This document shows, piece after piece, positions 37,158 through 46,177 of a stretch of DNA of 64,000 nt. The DNA is from Allorhizobium pseudoryzae. Its GTDB lineage: Bacteria; Pseudomonadota; Alphaproteobacteria; Rhizobiales; Rhizobiaceae. The DNA lies in the NCBI RefSeq assembly GCF_011046245.1, contig NZ_CP049245.1:62001-126000 (forward strand). The letters run 5' to 3'. Position 1 is the first letter of the stretch, and every line of letters starts with the position of its first letter. Both the position numbers and the translations under genes were made by a program. The notes beneath the pieces were generated by a model. That model was given only the letters and a program-made list of their open reading frames with translations, was not told where the DNA came from and did not search any database.

Positions 37158-38506
37158 ATGGTCCGCCTCGTCCGTGCAAGGGTTCGCGACATCGCAAATG
37201 ACGATTCCAGTTGCATAAATGTATCCGGCCTCTCGCGAGTGGACTGCGGTTGCAGCCAGGCCATGATGAGATCCGCACACGCCGTTCCCAATAAATGGTT
37301 CGGGCACGAAGCCCGCTTTTTTGCACAGGGCTTACGGCATGTTGATCCACTGTTTCGTCATCACTATTCCCAAGCCTTGCAATCGAGCCGGGAGCATCAG
37401 GTGAATGCAGGGTCTCTGCGCTCGTAGAGTGCTCCCGGCTTGGTCAGGACGACCCAGACGGTCCGGGCCATTTTGGCGGCAAGTGCGACAACAGCTTTGT
37501 TAGGGTGCATTCGGGCTTGGAGTCCATCCAGCCAGCTTCCCAGTTGATCCCTTGTTCGGTCGAGGTGTCGGAAGCAGGATCGCGCACCATGGACCAGCAG
37601 TTTACGGACGTAGCGATTGCCTCGCTTGCTGATGCCGAGGAGCTTTTGCTTCCCTCCCGTCGAGTATTCTCGCGGCACAAGGCCCAGCCATGCGGCCAGA
37701 TCACGCGCTTTCTGGAACTGTCTGCCGTTTCCAATTGCAGCAAGCAGCGCTGTCGCACCGAGAGCTCCGATTCCGGGGATTGTCATGAGCCGGCGTGCAG
37801 CATCCTCTCGATCAGCGATCGCTTCGATCTCGCGTGTCACATCAGCAATCCGCTTTTCCAACTGGCGCAGATCTGCAAACAGATCGCCCAGTAGTCTGCG
37901 CATTGCCGGCGAAAGGTCGTTTGTTTAATCCTCGAGAGCCTCGGGCAGGTCGAGCTTGAACAGACCTGCCCCCTGGCGTAGTGCGACACCGTATTCAAGG
38001 CAGAAAGCCCGCATCTGGTTGATCAGGCGGGTTCGCGTGCCGATCATCTGGTCACGCACCCGGTGCAAGGCTTGAAGGTCGGCCTGTTCCTCAGTTTTGA
38101 CTGCAGCAAATCGCATCGTTGGTCGCGTGGCGGCCTCAGCGATCGCCTCCGCGTCGATGATGTCACTCTTGTTGGACTTAGCGTAAGGCTTCACAAACTG
38201 GGCCGGGATCAGCCGCACCTTGTGACCGATCGCCTGGATCTTCCGCGCGATCCACTGAGATCCTGCGCAAGATTCCATCCCGACGAGCGCCGGCGCTGCA
38301 CGCTGGAAGAATTGAAGCAGCGTGTCCCGTCGGAATCTAACCCGCTGAACGACCGCACCGTCGCTTCTCAATGCGACGACGTGGAAGATGTTCTTGCCGA
38401 TATCAATTCCGTAGGCAGCCGCAGGGCGCGGCACATTGCGTTGTGGCATTGCAACCTCCTTCGGTTTGACCGCCTCATGATGCGGCAGGAGGACGAGGCG
38501 GACCAT
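37158..38506 (-). mobile_element. IS110-family (IS1111-like) element 3, in IS3
   Basis: Perfect repeats ATGGTCCGCCTCGTCC (37158-37173) and GGACGAGGCGGACCAT (38491-38506) bound it. It separates the orfA zipper part from orfB of the IS3. About 220 bases without a gene (37174-37396) follow the transposase stop. The termini are different from element 2, but the junction pattern is alike. Confidence 0.83.
37397..38449 (-). pseudogene. IS110-family transposase with one in-frame stop (element 3)
   Basis: The start at 38449 (MPQRNVPRPAAAYGIDIGKN) follows AGGAGG. The DEDD part is complete (GIDIGKNIFHVVALRSDG, VGMESCAGSQWIARKIQAIG, KSNKSDIIDAEAIAEAATRP). After KLDLPEALED a TAA at about 37925-37927 stops the frame. 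It continues in the same frame with TNDLSPAMRRLLGDLFADLR and the full C-terminal domain (RLMTIPGIGALGATALLAAI, LLGISKRGNRYVRKLLVHGA). A single nonsense change is the only defect seen. Confidence 0.85.
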
Positions 38507-38514
38507 CCCATTAA

Positions 38515-39434
38515 TGGTAGGGCCTGCCGCCAAGCGTGACGCTGTCGCGCACCTGAAGGCCATGATGGGCCTCTCGGAGCGTCGGGCCTGCCAGATCATT
38601 TCCGCCGACCGCAAGATGATCCGCTACCGGTCCTGCCGACCGCCGGAGGCCGAGTTGCGAATGAAGCTGCGCGACCTCGCCAACCAGCGACGGCGTTTCG
38701 GATATCGGCGGCTGTTCATCGTGCTCAGACGGGAGGGAGAACGATCTGGCGTCAACCGCATCTACCGGCTCTATCGCGAGGAAGGGCTATCGGTTCGCAA
38801 ACGGAAAGCTCGACGACGGGCCGTCGGCACGCGTGCGCCAATCCTGGTCGAGGCGAAGGCCAATGCGCGTTGGTCGCTGATCAGTTCGCCTGCGGCAGAC
38901 GCTTCCGTGTCCTCAACATCGTCGACGATGTCACGCGCGAGTGCCTGGCGGCGATCCCTGACACTTCGATCTCCGGCCGTCGGGTTGCTCGCGAACTGAC
39001 GACACTGGTCGAGCGGCGCGGCAAACCCGGCATGATCGTCTCCGACATGCTATGGCAGCGAGTTCACCAGCAACGCGATCCTTCGATGGACGGATCGGGC
39101 CAAGGTAGAATGGCACTACATCGCGCCGGGTAAGCCGATCCAGAACGGCTATGTCGAATCTTTCAACGGCCGCATGCGCGATGAGCTGCTTAACGAAAGC
39201 CTGTTCTTCGGCCTCGATCATGCCCGCAGCGCCATTGCGGAATGGACCGACGACTACAACAATTTCCGGCCACACTCATCGCTCGGATACCGGACTCCGG
39301 CGGACTTTGCCGGGATCATCGCCGCAACCGGCTCCAACGCTACGCAATCTGGAAGCTTCGCGTTTCCGCCGGTTGCTCCCACCACGCCATTTGGCATATC
39401 AAAAACAGCCGAGGCTCTAATCGCAGCCGGATGA
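38515..39434 (+). pseudogene. IS3-family OrfB (integrase), frameshifted
   Basis: The frame begins with VGPAAKRDAVAHLKAMMGLS and shows the HTH_21 region (RFGYRRLFIVLRREGERSGV). After VEAKANARWSL (about 38880) the frame shifts, and the rve domain resumes with QFACGRRFRVLNIVDDVTRE in another frame. A second shift at about 39050 replaces the expected SDNGTEF (second catalytic Asp) with SDMLWQR, and the rest ([20 protein letters not shown] with Glu, [15 protein letters not shown]) is intact to TGA 39434. It is inactive. Confidence 0.82.
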
Positions 39435-39452
39435 AATTTCAGTGGCAGGTCA

Positions 39453-39955
39453 TATGGGCGATGATGACAAGAGAGCAAAATTACAGGATGGCCAGATCCG
39501 CTGCCTCCAGTCGGCGGCAATGCGGAAAATGCCCGGGGTGATGAGCCCCGGTAAGAAGATCGACTGACGAAATGATGCGGAAAGGACTTCAATGTTCAGA
39601 ATGGGGTAAGCCAGTCCTGGGGCTCGAGCCAACCAAGCTCTCTGAACCGATGTGGACCCTGTTGTTCGAATTGCATGCCGGCCCGTGGCTATTTCAGGCC
39701 ACATTATGTGGCCTGACACACGACCGATAGAATTCCTCGTCCGCTGACGGTCGTTAGAAAATTCTTATTGCCAAGCAGGGGGCATGCCCACACACACGCC
39801 GCGTCCCGGTCATTTCTACGATCAGGATATTTGCTCATCCATCGGTTGGAATCCGATAGGACAGATAATGCAAGGGACGCATACTGTGGCGAATTGAGTC
39901 ACCCGAGCCGCTCAGCAAAGCCCGCAATCATAGCCGATTTTGCACAAAGTCGAGC
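39453..39955. other. 503-bp stretch without a recognised gene
   Basis: It lies between the right end of the IS3 and the 3' end of the beta-helix gene. A 37-codon rightward frame from 39454 (MGDDDKRAKLQDGQIRCLQS) is probably debris. Apart from the hairpin at 39695-39715 I see nothing that looks functional. Confidence 0.35.
39695..39715. terminator. perfect 9-bp hairpin (possible terminator)
   Basis: CAGGCCACA and TGTGGCCTG pair with a 3-base TTA loop. No T-run follows on either strand. It lies about 240 bases past the stop codon of the leftward beta-helix gene, so it could end that transcript or be part of an old mobile element. Confidence 0.35.
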
Positions 39956-42124
39956 TTAGGGAGAGGCGTGTTTCTGGGGTATCTTGACGTCACTCATCCT
40001 GTTGTCGCGGATCGTCAGTTCTTCGACGCCGGTACCGATGCTGATGCCCACGTCGGAATGATCGATCGTGTTCTGCTCGATCAGTACGTTGCGCACCGAA
40101 GGATAGGTTTGCGACTGGCCGTCCACGCTAATCGTGCCGCTGGCATGCAGTTCGTTGCCGCGGATTACAATACCGAGGCTGAGCAGCGTCGTGTTGTCCT
40201 TGAATTGCCGTCCGGTGACGATGATCCCCGCATTGTTGGTGAAGGCGGCGGAAATCGTGCGATTGTCGAGAAACTGTGTATAGAAATTCGGCTGAGGATG
40301 GCTGTAGTTCAGCGAGGTCGTCTTGAAACCAGTGGCCCTCAGAGCGCGGTTTTCCGCGAAGGTCTGTTTGTAGCCGGTGCCGAACACCATGGCAGATCCG
40401 ACGTCTTGGAAATCGTTGCCGATGATCAGGTAGTTTTCCTGCATTGGGACAATGGTGACGACCGATTCAGCATCGATATTGCCGGATATGTCGCGGTCCA
40501 GTTCTAGCATGTCGCCGTCCCGTTTCACGATCTTCGCGACTGTCCCGACGCCGCGCCCCTGCAGCACGAAGAGGCCGGTACCTTCCCAGTTCTTGTCCTT
40601 CAGTTTGCCGAGCCCGATGACCTCCATGCGGACCGACCTCCCGCCCTCTGCAGTCAGTTTGCCAAGATAATAACCGCGCGGGCCGTCCGATGTCAGCGCC
40701 TCCCTGTCCCAGCCGTAGAGCGTTTCGATCCTGTTGTTGCGCATCAGGACATTGCGGGCGATTGGGCCACCGAACGTGTTGATGCCGCCGCCCGAGGCTT
40801 GCAAGTCGGTTCCTATGACGCGGTTGTTCTCGAAAATCACACCGTCGGGCGCCGAAATGCCGTACCAGCCGCGGCGGCCGGTGCGGAACGTGTTGCCGGA
40901 CAACCTCGCACCCGTCACCCGCGTGACGACGAAGGGCCGCATCGAGGAGAGTATGTCGCAGTCCTCGACAACAATGTTGCGGCCGGTGAGAAGCAGGCCG
41001 GCAACCCCCGTCTGGATGTGCTTCTGCATCGCTTCTAGCCGTTGCTGGGGCAGGTTGTCGCGCAGATGTCCCAGGAAAGAGGACGCCCGCATTGTCACAT
41101 TTCGGATGGTGATGTTGCCGCCGACCGGGTCCGCCCGGGTCGGTCCGAAACCGCCCTTGATCACGTCGAAGTGACGGCGTGTGTTGATCGTCATGTCCTC
41201 GATCGCGAAGTCCTGGAACCCCTTGATCAAGGCAGGAGGAGGATTCTCGAAATCGTTCCAAATGAGTGTGACGAGATCCCGCGATTCGCCCTTCAGCCGA
41301 ACACCGTCCGGAATGTTGAGGGTTCCCGCCAGGCGGTAGATGCCAAAATGCAGGAGAAGGGTTCCGCCACCGCGGTCGTGAAGCACGTTCATCGCGGCGT
41401 TGATTCGCGCCGTATCGTCGTTATTCGGGTCGTCCGGTTGATTGCTCAAAAGCTCCACGACAGGCTTGTCCGTATGCGGCCTTGGCTCGACGCGAACCAT
41501 GCCTGCATCACGCCATGCGGAGGCGTCGCCGGTGCCGTTCCAGAGGCTTGCGCGGTACACGCCCGTAGCCACAGCGTCCGGCAGGGGAAACGAAGCCGAC
41601 CAGCGGTCCGGCGCCTGCACTTCCAGTTGCATTTCCTTGCCGCTTTCCGAGACTAGCTTCAGACGCGCCTTTCCCGTGATAGCCATGTTGCGGCCCGAAA
41701 GCCTGAGCCAGCCGCCGGGGCTCGCGGCCGGGCCGCGATCGCCCTGTATCCAATAAACGTCCGGGGCATTGACCGTGATGTTCGAATGAGCTTCCGGGGT
41801 CTGCAGCGTTACGGAAAATACGCCGTTCTGGAAGGAAGGCGGGACCACGAAGGACAAAGTGCTGTCGCTCTTCCCGAGAATTTCCGCGCTCGCAGGTTGG
41901 CCCGATCCGGTATCGGCGGCGTTGTCCTCCAGCCTTCTGACCTGAACGAACTTTACGGCATCTAGGCCCATGCCAGTAACCTGGACGGTCTGGCCGGGCT
42001 TGACGGGATCACTTGCCCAGAACACTTCAGGAGAGGCTTCAGATGCCGAGGCGACAAGACATAATGCCAGTCCCACAATGAATCTTTGCGATATATTACA
42101 AATGATGCCAAAGGGCAAATTCAT
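39956..42124 (-). CDS. secreted parallel beta-helix protein (polysaccharide lyase/hydrolase/epimerase candidate)
   Basis: The 722-residue protein has a signal peptide (MNLPFGIICNISQRFIVGLA, cleaved near ASEAS), then ~200 residues of beta-sandwich type (VKPGQTVQVTGMGLDAVKFV, IPT-like). A pectate-lyase/GH28-like right-handed beta-helix follows: DDTARINAAMNVLHDRGGGT, GIYRLAGTLNIPDGVRLKGE, then repeated NNRI/GNTF/DCDI turns (VVEDCDILSSMRPFVV, LMRNNRIETLYGWDRE, VLIEQNTIDHSDVGISIGTG). Such folds bind and cut or modify acidic polysaccharides. It lies downstream of the leftward polysaccharide operon, after a 378-bp gap. It may process that polymer; the catalytic residues cannot be assigned by eye. 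Confidence 0.82.
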   Translation of the reverse strand: MNLPFGIICNISQRFIVGLALCLVASASEASPEVFWASDPVKPGQTVQVTGMGLDAVKFVQVRRLEDNAADTGSGQPASAEILGKSDSTLSFVVPPSFQNGVFSVTLQTPEAHSNITVNAPDVYWIQGDRGPAASPGGWLRLSGRNMAITGKARLKLVSESGKEMQLEVQAPDRWSASFPLPDAVATGVYRASLWNGTGDASAWRDAGMVRVEPRPHTDKPVVELLSNQPDDPNNDDTARINAAMNVLHDRGGGTLLLHFGIYRLAGTLNIPDGVRLKGESRDLVTLIWNDFENPPPALIKGFQDFAIEDMTINTRRHFDVIKGGFGPTRADPVGGNITIRNVTMRASSFLGHLRDNLPQQRLEAMQKHIQTGVAGLLLTGRNIVVEDCDILSSMRPFVVTRVTGARLSGNTFRTGRRGWYGISAPDGVIFENNRVIGTDLQASGGGINTFGGPIARNVLMRNNRIETLYGWDREALTSDGPRGYYLGKLTAEGGRSVRMEVIGLGKLKDKNWEGTGLFVLQGRGVGTVAKIVKRDGDMLELDRDISGNIDAESVVTIVPMQENYLIIGNDFQDVGSAMVFGTGYKQTFAENRALRATGFKTTSLNYSHPQPNFYTQFLDNRTISAAFTNNAGIIVTGRQFKDNTTLLSLGIVIRGNELHASGTISVDGQSQTYPSVRNVLIEQNTIDHSDVGISIGTGVEELTIRDNRMSDVKIPQKHASP

Positions 42125-42502
42125 CGAGGCTTTCCCTGATGTTGGCTATGAAGACGAGTACCGGCAAGCTATCATCCTGAGAGACGGAAACAAGGCGATA
42201 CCATCTTCGTCGGAGGCAGATCCCGGAGAGTTGCACCATCAAAGTGTGGAATCAAATATTTAAATGTTGGTTTCCACCCAGAATTGAGTCGGCTATGGAG
42301 TTGAACCCATGGGTTGGACCGCCGGACACGAAAAACTGATACGTTCTGATGCGCCGCGCCTCTTGTGTCCGAACCGATCGATAAAAATCTGTAAAACAGT
42401 CAGCTCTGCGTGCATAGCTGCCACCGGCGCCTCCAGTGAAAGGTGCCAAGAGCTCCTAAGTCAACTTTCCTCCATCTGCCAAAGTAGTGCTAGGGGCTAT
42501 GT
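42125..42502. other. 378-bp gap between GT2 gene and beta-helix gene
   Basis: No convincing frame is seen. The size suggests that the beta-helix gene has its own promoter rather than only read-through from the operon. The AT-rich part near 42250-42265 (AAATATTTAAATG) is the best promoter candidate, but no sigma-70 pair is clear. Confidence 0.35.
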
Positions 42503-43414
42503 TCAAAGCTTCAGGCCGGTCAGCTTCGCGAGTGCGAGGCGTTTTTCCTCCGCCGTCGTGTATCCCTGCAAAGCTCGATCGAGTTCGAGCACCTTCGAGC
42601 CGACGAGGAAGCGATACCAATATCCCTGAAGGAAATGATAGATCAGCCCCTCGCGGCCGTCCAGGAACCCGAGTCGGACCACATAGCGGAATAGGAAATA
42701 ACCGAGCGTCGAAACCGGGAACGGCACGCGGTTGTAGACCTTCTCCTTGACGAGGCGCTTTACCGACGCCTGGAGCGACGAGCCTTGGCTCGTCAGCGCG
42801 TGATCCTCCGCAAACAGGCCGTAGCGCCTGTTCAGGACATCAACAGCCTCGCGGGTGGCATATTTGTTGTGCTTGTCGGTGAAGAAACCGAGGTCGTTGA
42901 GATTGTGGTCGGAAAACGGGGCGTCGAAGGTGACCGTCCGCCCGCCCCACACCAGAATGTGTTCGTCCATCCAGCGGTCTTCGATGCGCCCCTGCCCCTT
43001 GCGCCAGATCCGGGTGAGGATGAGAGGATAACGGCCGCCGTGGCGAACCCATTTGCCGAGGAAGATATGCTTGCGCTTGAGATTGATGCCGGCGATATCC
43101 GGCCCGAGATGCGGCAGCCTGTCGGCGATTTCCCGCGCCAGTTCGGGTTCGATCACCTCGTCGGCATCGAGCCGCATCACCCAGTCCGAGGCGACGACGG
43201 CGTTGTCCATCCCCCACTGAAACTGCTTGGCTTGGTTGACGAAAGGATTCTGCAAAACCGTCGCGCCGAACGAACGGGAAATCTCCACGGTCCGGTCCGT
43301 CGAAAAGGAATCGATAACGACGATCTCCGAAGCGAAGGACTTCACACTCTCGATCGCCCGCGCGATGTGGCGCTCTTCGTTATAGGTCAGGATGACGACG
43401 CAGAGCGATGCCAT
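42503..43414 (-). CDS. GT2 family glycosyltransferase
   Basis: The 303-residue enzyme begins MASLCVVILTYNEERHIARA, the classic GT-A nucleotide-sugar fold of WcaA/KdtX-type family 2 enzymes. VVIDSFSTDRTVEISRSFGA and the DxD-like WVMRLDADEVIEPELAREI carry the metal/nucleotide binding site. The C-terminal part (RFLVGSKVLELDRALQG) is helical and may touch the membrane. The start overlaps the nitroreductase-like gene stop by one base (TGATG). It presumably adds one sugar of the repeat unit at the inner face of the inner membrane. Confidence 0.9.
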   Translation of the reverse strand: MASLCVVILTYNEERHIARAIESVKSFASEIVVIDSFSTDRTVEISRSFGATVLQNPFVNQAKQFQWGMDNAVVASDWVMRLDADEVIEPELAREIADRLPHLGPDIAGINLKRKHIFLGKWVRHGGRYPLILTRIWRKGQGRIEDRWMDEHILVWGGRTVTFDAPFSDHNLNDLGFFTDKHNKYATREAVDVLNRRYGLFAEDHALTSQGSSLQASVKRLVKEKVYNRVPFPVSTLGYFLFRYVVRLGFLDGREGLIYHFLQGYWYRFLVGSKVLELDRALQGYTTAEEKRLALAKLTGLKL

Positions 43415-44406
43415 CAGGATACTCCGCCTTCGCCGGCCAGTTTCGCAACCAGGATCTCGTGCAGCGGGCGCCGCGGCGAACGGGCGACCTTGAGCTTGTT
43501 GCGCGATACCGGGCGGCCCACGGCGATCATCATGATGAGCCGCTCGTCAAGGCCGATCCCGCCCACCTGCTTGATGGACTTTTCGACCTTGTGGGTGACC
43601 GCCAGGTTGAGCGGGCAGGATGCGACTTCCATGGCGTGGCAGGCCAGCATGACGTTCATGGCGAACAATGCGCCATCGACATAGGCCTGGTTGCGCTGCT
43701 GGGCACCGCCCCACGCGGCGAGATCAGACGTGATGACGAAAAGGTTGTTGACGCCACCGGAAAAGCCGGCCGAACCGGCCTGCAGCTTCAGCAGCCGGTC
43801 AATGTCCTCCCGGTTCTGGAAGAAATAGGCCTTGGCCGACTGACGATTGCATTGCGACGGCGCAGACTGGGCGATCCGGACGATCTGTTCCACATCCGCA
43901 CGCGGCAGGAAATCCTCTGCGAACATACGGTTGCTGTGACGCGACACGAGCAGCCGGGCGGCGTCGGGAAATGCGTCATAGGCTTCCTCCTCCAGCCGCC
44001 GCAGCCCGCCATCCGGACTGATCGCATTGGTCTTTTCGTAGCGGTCGAGAAAAGCAGCCATCTCATCGAGCAGCGGATTCTCGACGCCGAGCGCCCGGTG
44101 CATTTCGAGATAGGTATGGAAAATGCCGCAGACCTTTTCCGCCGGCAGGCGGGAGAAGGAAAGGTCGTAACGTTCAACAGCCTTCATCAGGAAGCGGATT
44201 TTGGCAACGCCGAACAGCGAACGCGGGTTGGCGAGCGAAAGGCCCTTTTCCAGCGCATGCGCCTCGATGAGGATTTTGTAGAAAAGCTTGCGCGTCTTGT
44301 CCTGGAACGGCGAAATCCCACAATAGCGGAAATAGGTAAAGGCATCCGCGCAATATTCGGTTAGGAATAGGCTGACCTTCTGGATCTTGCTTACGAGTTC
44401 CACCAT
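43414..44406 (-). CDS. nitroreductase-family protein of the polysaccharide operon
   Basis: The C-terminal ~200 residues follow the FMN-binding nitroreductase fold: LLVSRHSNRMFAEDFLPRAD, VRIAQSAPSQCNRQSAKAYF, then AYVDGALFAMNVMLACHAME and DERLIMMIAVGRPV. The N-terminal ~130 residues (FTYFRYCGISPFQDKTRKLF, AHALEKGLSLANPR) are an added helical part typical of the nitroreductase-like proteins that sit beside polysaccharide pyruvyl transferases. Its chemical role in the polymer is not known; redox change of a sugar or the pyruvyl donor is speculation. It is 23 bases after the acetyltransferase gene. Confidence 0.82.
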   Translation of the reverse strand: MVELVSKIQKVSLFLTEYCADAFTYFRYCGISPFQDKTRKLFYKILIEAHALEKGLSLANPRSLFGVAKIRFLMKAVERYDLSFSRLPAEKVCGIFHTYLEMHRALGVENPLLDEMAAFLDRYEKTNAISPDGGLRRLEEEAYDAFPDAARLLVSRHSNRMFAEDFLPRADVEQIVRIAQSAPSQCNRQSAKAYFFQNREDIDRLLKLQAGSAGFSGGVNNLFVITSDLAAWGGAQQRNQAYVDGALFAMNVMLACHAMEVASCPLNLAVTHKVEKSIKQVGGIGLDERLIMMIAVGRPVSRNKLKVARSPRRPLHEILVAKLAGEGGVS

Positions 44407-44429
44407 ATGCGATCTCCGTCGATGCCGGT

Positions 44430-45008
44430 TCAGGCAGCGTTTTCTGATGCGGCGGGCTCCGGCAGCACGCGGCGGGGTTTAACAACGACGCAGGGATGCC
44501 CCGCGCAGACCGACCAGGGCGGCAGATCCTTCGTCACCAGCGACCGGGCACCGACGACGGTGCCTTCCGCGATCGTGACGCCGGGCATGACCATGGATTC
44601 GGCCGCGATCCAGCAGTGGTCGCCGATGGCGATCGGCTTCGTGGTGAGCGGGCGGCGCAGCGAGCCGATATCGTGCGAGCCCGTGCACAGGAAGCTCCGC
44701 TGGCTGACGGCAACCTTCGAGCCGATGGTGATCCTGTCCATCGTGTAGCAATCGACACTGTCCCCGAGCACCGACAGCTCTCCCATTTCGAGATTCCAGG
44801 GGGCCCAGACGAAACAGGAGGCGGCCACTTTCGAGCCTTTGCCGATGCGGGCGCCGAACAGGCGCAGAAGAAAAATCCGCCAGCCGTTGAAGATGCCGCG
44901 CGGTGTCGGGCGGAACAGCAGAAGCCAGACCACGACCCAGATCCCGCGTTTCACCTTCTGGGAGCGTGGGATACTGTCGACATAGCGCAGGCTCGAAAAA
45001 TCGGTCAT
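44430..45008 (-). CDS. WcaF-like hexapeptide-repeat acetyltransferase
   Basis: The 192-residue protein has an N-terminal hydrophobic part (GIWVVVWLLLFRPTPRGIFN), then a left-handed beta-helix made of hexapeptide repeats (ARIGKGSKVAASCFVWAPWN, ITIGSKVAVSQRSFLCTGSH, KPIAIGDHCWIAAESMVMPG, VTIAEGTVVGARSLVTKDLP). TGSHDIG carries the catalytic His of WcaF/NodL-type enzymes. It probably O-acetylates a sugar using acetyl-CoA. The gene overlaps the upstream pyruvyl transferase by four bases. Confidence 0.9.
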   Translation of the reverse strand: MTDFSSLRYVDSIPRSQKVKRGIWVVVWLLLFRPTPRGIFNGWRIFLLRLFGARIGKGSKVAASCFVWAPWNLEMGELSVLGDSVDCYTMDRITIGSKVAVSQRSFLCTGSHDIGSLRRPLTTKPIAIGDHCWIAAESMVMPGVTIAEGTVVGARSLVTKDLPPWSVCAGHPCVVVKPRRVLPEPAASENAA

Positions 45009-46177
45009 GCGGCCGCTCCCGCCTGTTCCGAGAGCTGCGCCGACAGGTAATCGCGGCCGGTCGCCTGCATCCCGAGGAGCCTGACGTGAACGGCTTCCCA
45101 GTCGATCTCTTCGCCCAGACGGCGGCGGGTGGTTTCCAGATCGCCGGCCTGGACGAAACGATCCATGAGGTCGAGCTGGCCGAGCAGGTTGCGCACCCGC
45201 TCGTTGAGACCGCCCTTGGCACCCGGAAGGCCGACGGTAAGGAAGGGTCTCTTCAGCAGGACGCTCAGCACTGTCCCGTGGAACGAGTTGGTGACCACGA
45301 ATGCGGACTTTTCAACCAGCGCCGCCCAACCCGCCGGCGACGGATAGACCGTCTTGCCGATCTCGCGCCAGCGCCGGTGGACGTTGTAGGGCGAAACGAT
45401 TTCCGCGCCCAGCGATTCGGAAACCTGCGTCGTCACCTCGCGAATGCCCTCTCCCGTCCTCAAGGCGTAGCAGAAGACATGCCCCTGCCCGACCGGCTCC
45501 GCGCGGCTCAGGAGTTTGGAAAAATCTCCGAGGAGTATCGTCGGATCGGGAACGCAGACGGTATGCCGGCCTGTAATACGCCGGACGATCTCGACGCCGC
45601 TCTCTTCCCGAACGGACAGGCCGTGCATGCCGGAGAGGAAACGGCGGACGTCGCCATCGAAGGACGGATCGAGGCTGCCCTTGCCGAAGCTCGGCGCGTA
45701 GGCGACATGCCGGGCCTTCGCGGCATCCTTCATCGCGAGGAAATAAACTGAATCCAATCCCTTCTGCGGCGACGGATTCCAAATCTGGTCGCTGCCGCAG
45801 ACGAGGACATCGAACCGGCCCTCAGGGCTCGCAAGAAACGCTTCCACCTCGGCCTCGTTTTCGAGGCGCGGGCCACTTACACCAAGCACATCGCGGCGGA
45901 ATGCCTCGAAGTGCTCGGCCTGAAGACGGCTGCCGAACAGCTTGCGCTGGAGAGTTGAGAGACGCAGGTAGGCGACCTTGAGATTCCGGCGGAAAGCGGC
46001 CGGGCTCAGGACGTTTTCGAAATCTCCGCCCTCCTCGACATAACGGGGATGATAATTGACGAATTCCGCCTGATGCCCCTGATCGAGCAGCCATTGCCGC
46101 AGGCCGTAAGCCTGCATCAGCGCACCGAAATTCTCGGAGAAATGATAGGTCAGAATACCGATACGCTTCGCAGTCAC
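45005..46177 (-). CDS. polysaccharide pyruvyl transferase family protein 1
   Basis: The 390-residue enzyme begins MTAKRIGILTYHFSENFGAL and has the PS_pyruv_trans pattern: NFGALMQAYGLRQWLLDQGH, DVLVCGSDQIWNPSPQKGLD, ARHVAYAPSFGKGSL, LSVREESGVEIVRRITGRHT and FVVTNSFHGTVLSVLLKRPF with the conserved His. Family members transfer pyruvate from phosphoenolpyruvate to form ketals, which add negative charge. It overlaps the adjacent GT4 gene by four bases and is one of two such genes in the operon. Confidence 0.9.
   Translation of the reverse strand: MTAKRIGILTYHFSENFGALMQAYGLRQWLLDQGHQAEFVNYHPRYVEEGGDFENVLSPAAFRRNLKVAYLRLSTLQRKLFGSRLQAEHFEAFRRDVLGVSGPRLENEAEVEAFLASPEGRFDVLVCGSDQIWNPSPQKGLDSVYFLAMKDAAKARHVAYAPSFGKGSLDPSFDGDVRRFLSGMHGLSVREESGVEIVRRITGRHTVCVPDPTILLGDFSKLLSRAEPVGQGHVFCYALRTGEGIREVTTQVSESLGAEIVSPYNVHRRWREIGKTVYPSPAGWAALVEKSAFVVTNSFHGTVLSVLLKRPFLTVGLPGAKGGLNERVRNLLGQLDLMDRFVQAGDLETTRRRLGEEIDWEAVHVRLLGMQATGRDYLSAQLSEQAGAAA

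Larger units (their letters stand above)
35617..37200 (+). pseudogene. IS3-family OrfA, interrupted by IS110 element 2 and cut by element 3
   Basis: The start is MKKQRFSEEQIIAVLREEET GAKAADLH at 35617, the helix-turn-helix part of IS3 OrfA. The gene is broken at about 35700 and resumes after 37006 with NWKAKYGGMDVSEAKRLKAL and EEENAKLKKLLAEQMLDVAA, the leucine-zipper part, up to LRELLSKM at about 37157, where IS110 element 3 begins. Residues read beyond that to 37200 belong to element 3. Confidence 0.8.
35555..39452 (+). mobile_element. IS3-family element, split by two IS110 elements
   Basis: Terminal repeats TGACCTGCCACTGA (35555-35568) and TCAGTGGCAGGTCA (39439-39452) match perfectly over 14 bases. 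Without the two inserted IS110 elements it would be about 1.25 kb, normal for IS3. Its left end lies in the last codons of the IS630 transposase. The flanking bases do not form a 3-4 bp target duplication, so one flank was changed after insertion. Confidence 0.85.

Noticed and set aside
35699..39452. Composite transposon made by the adjacent IS110 elements 2 and 3
   Set aside because: Their terminal repeats and enzymes differ, and the DNA between them is only the IS3 orfA middle part, so independent insertions explain it better.
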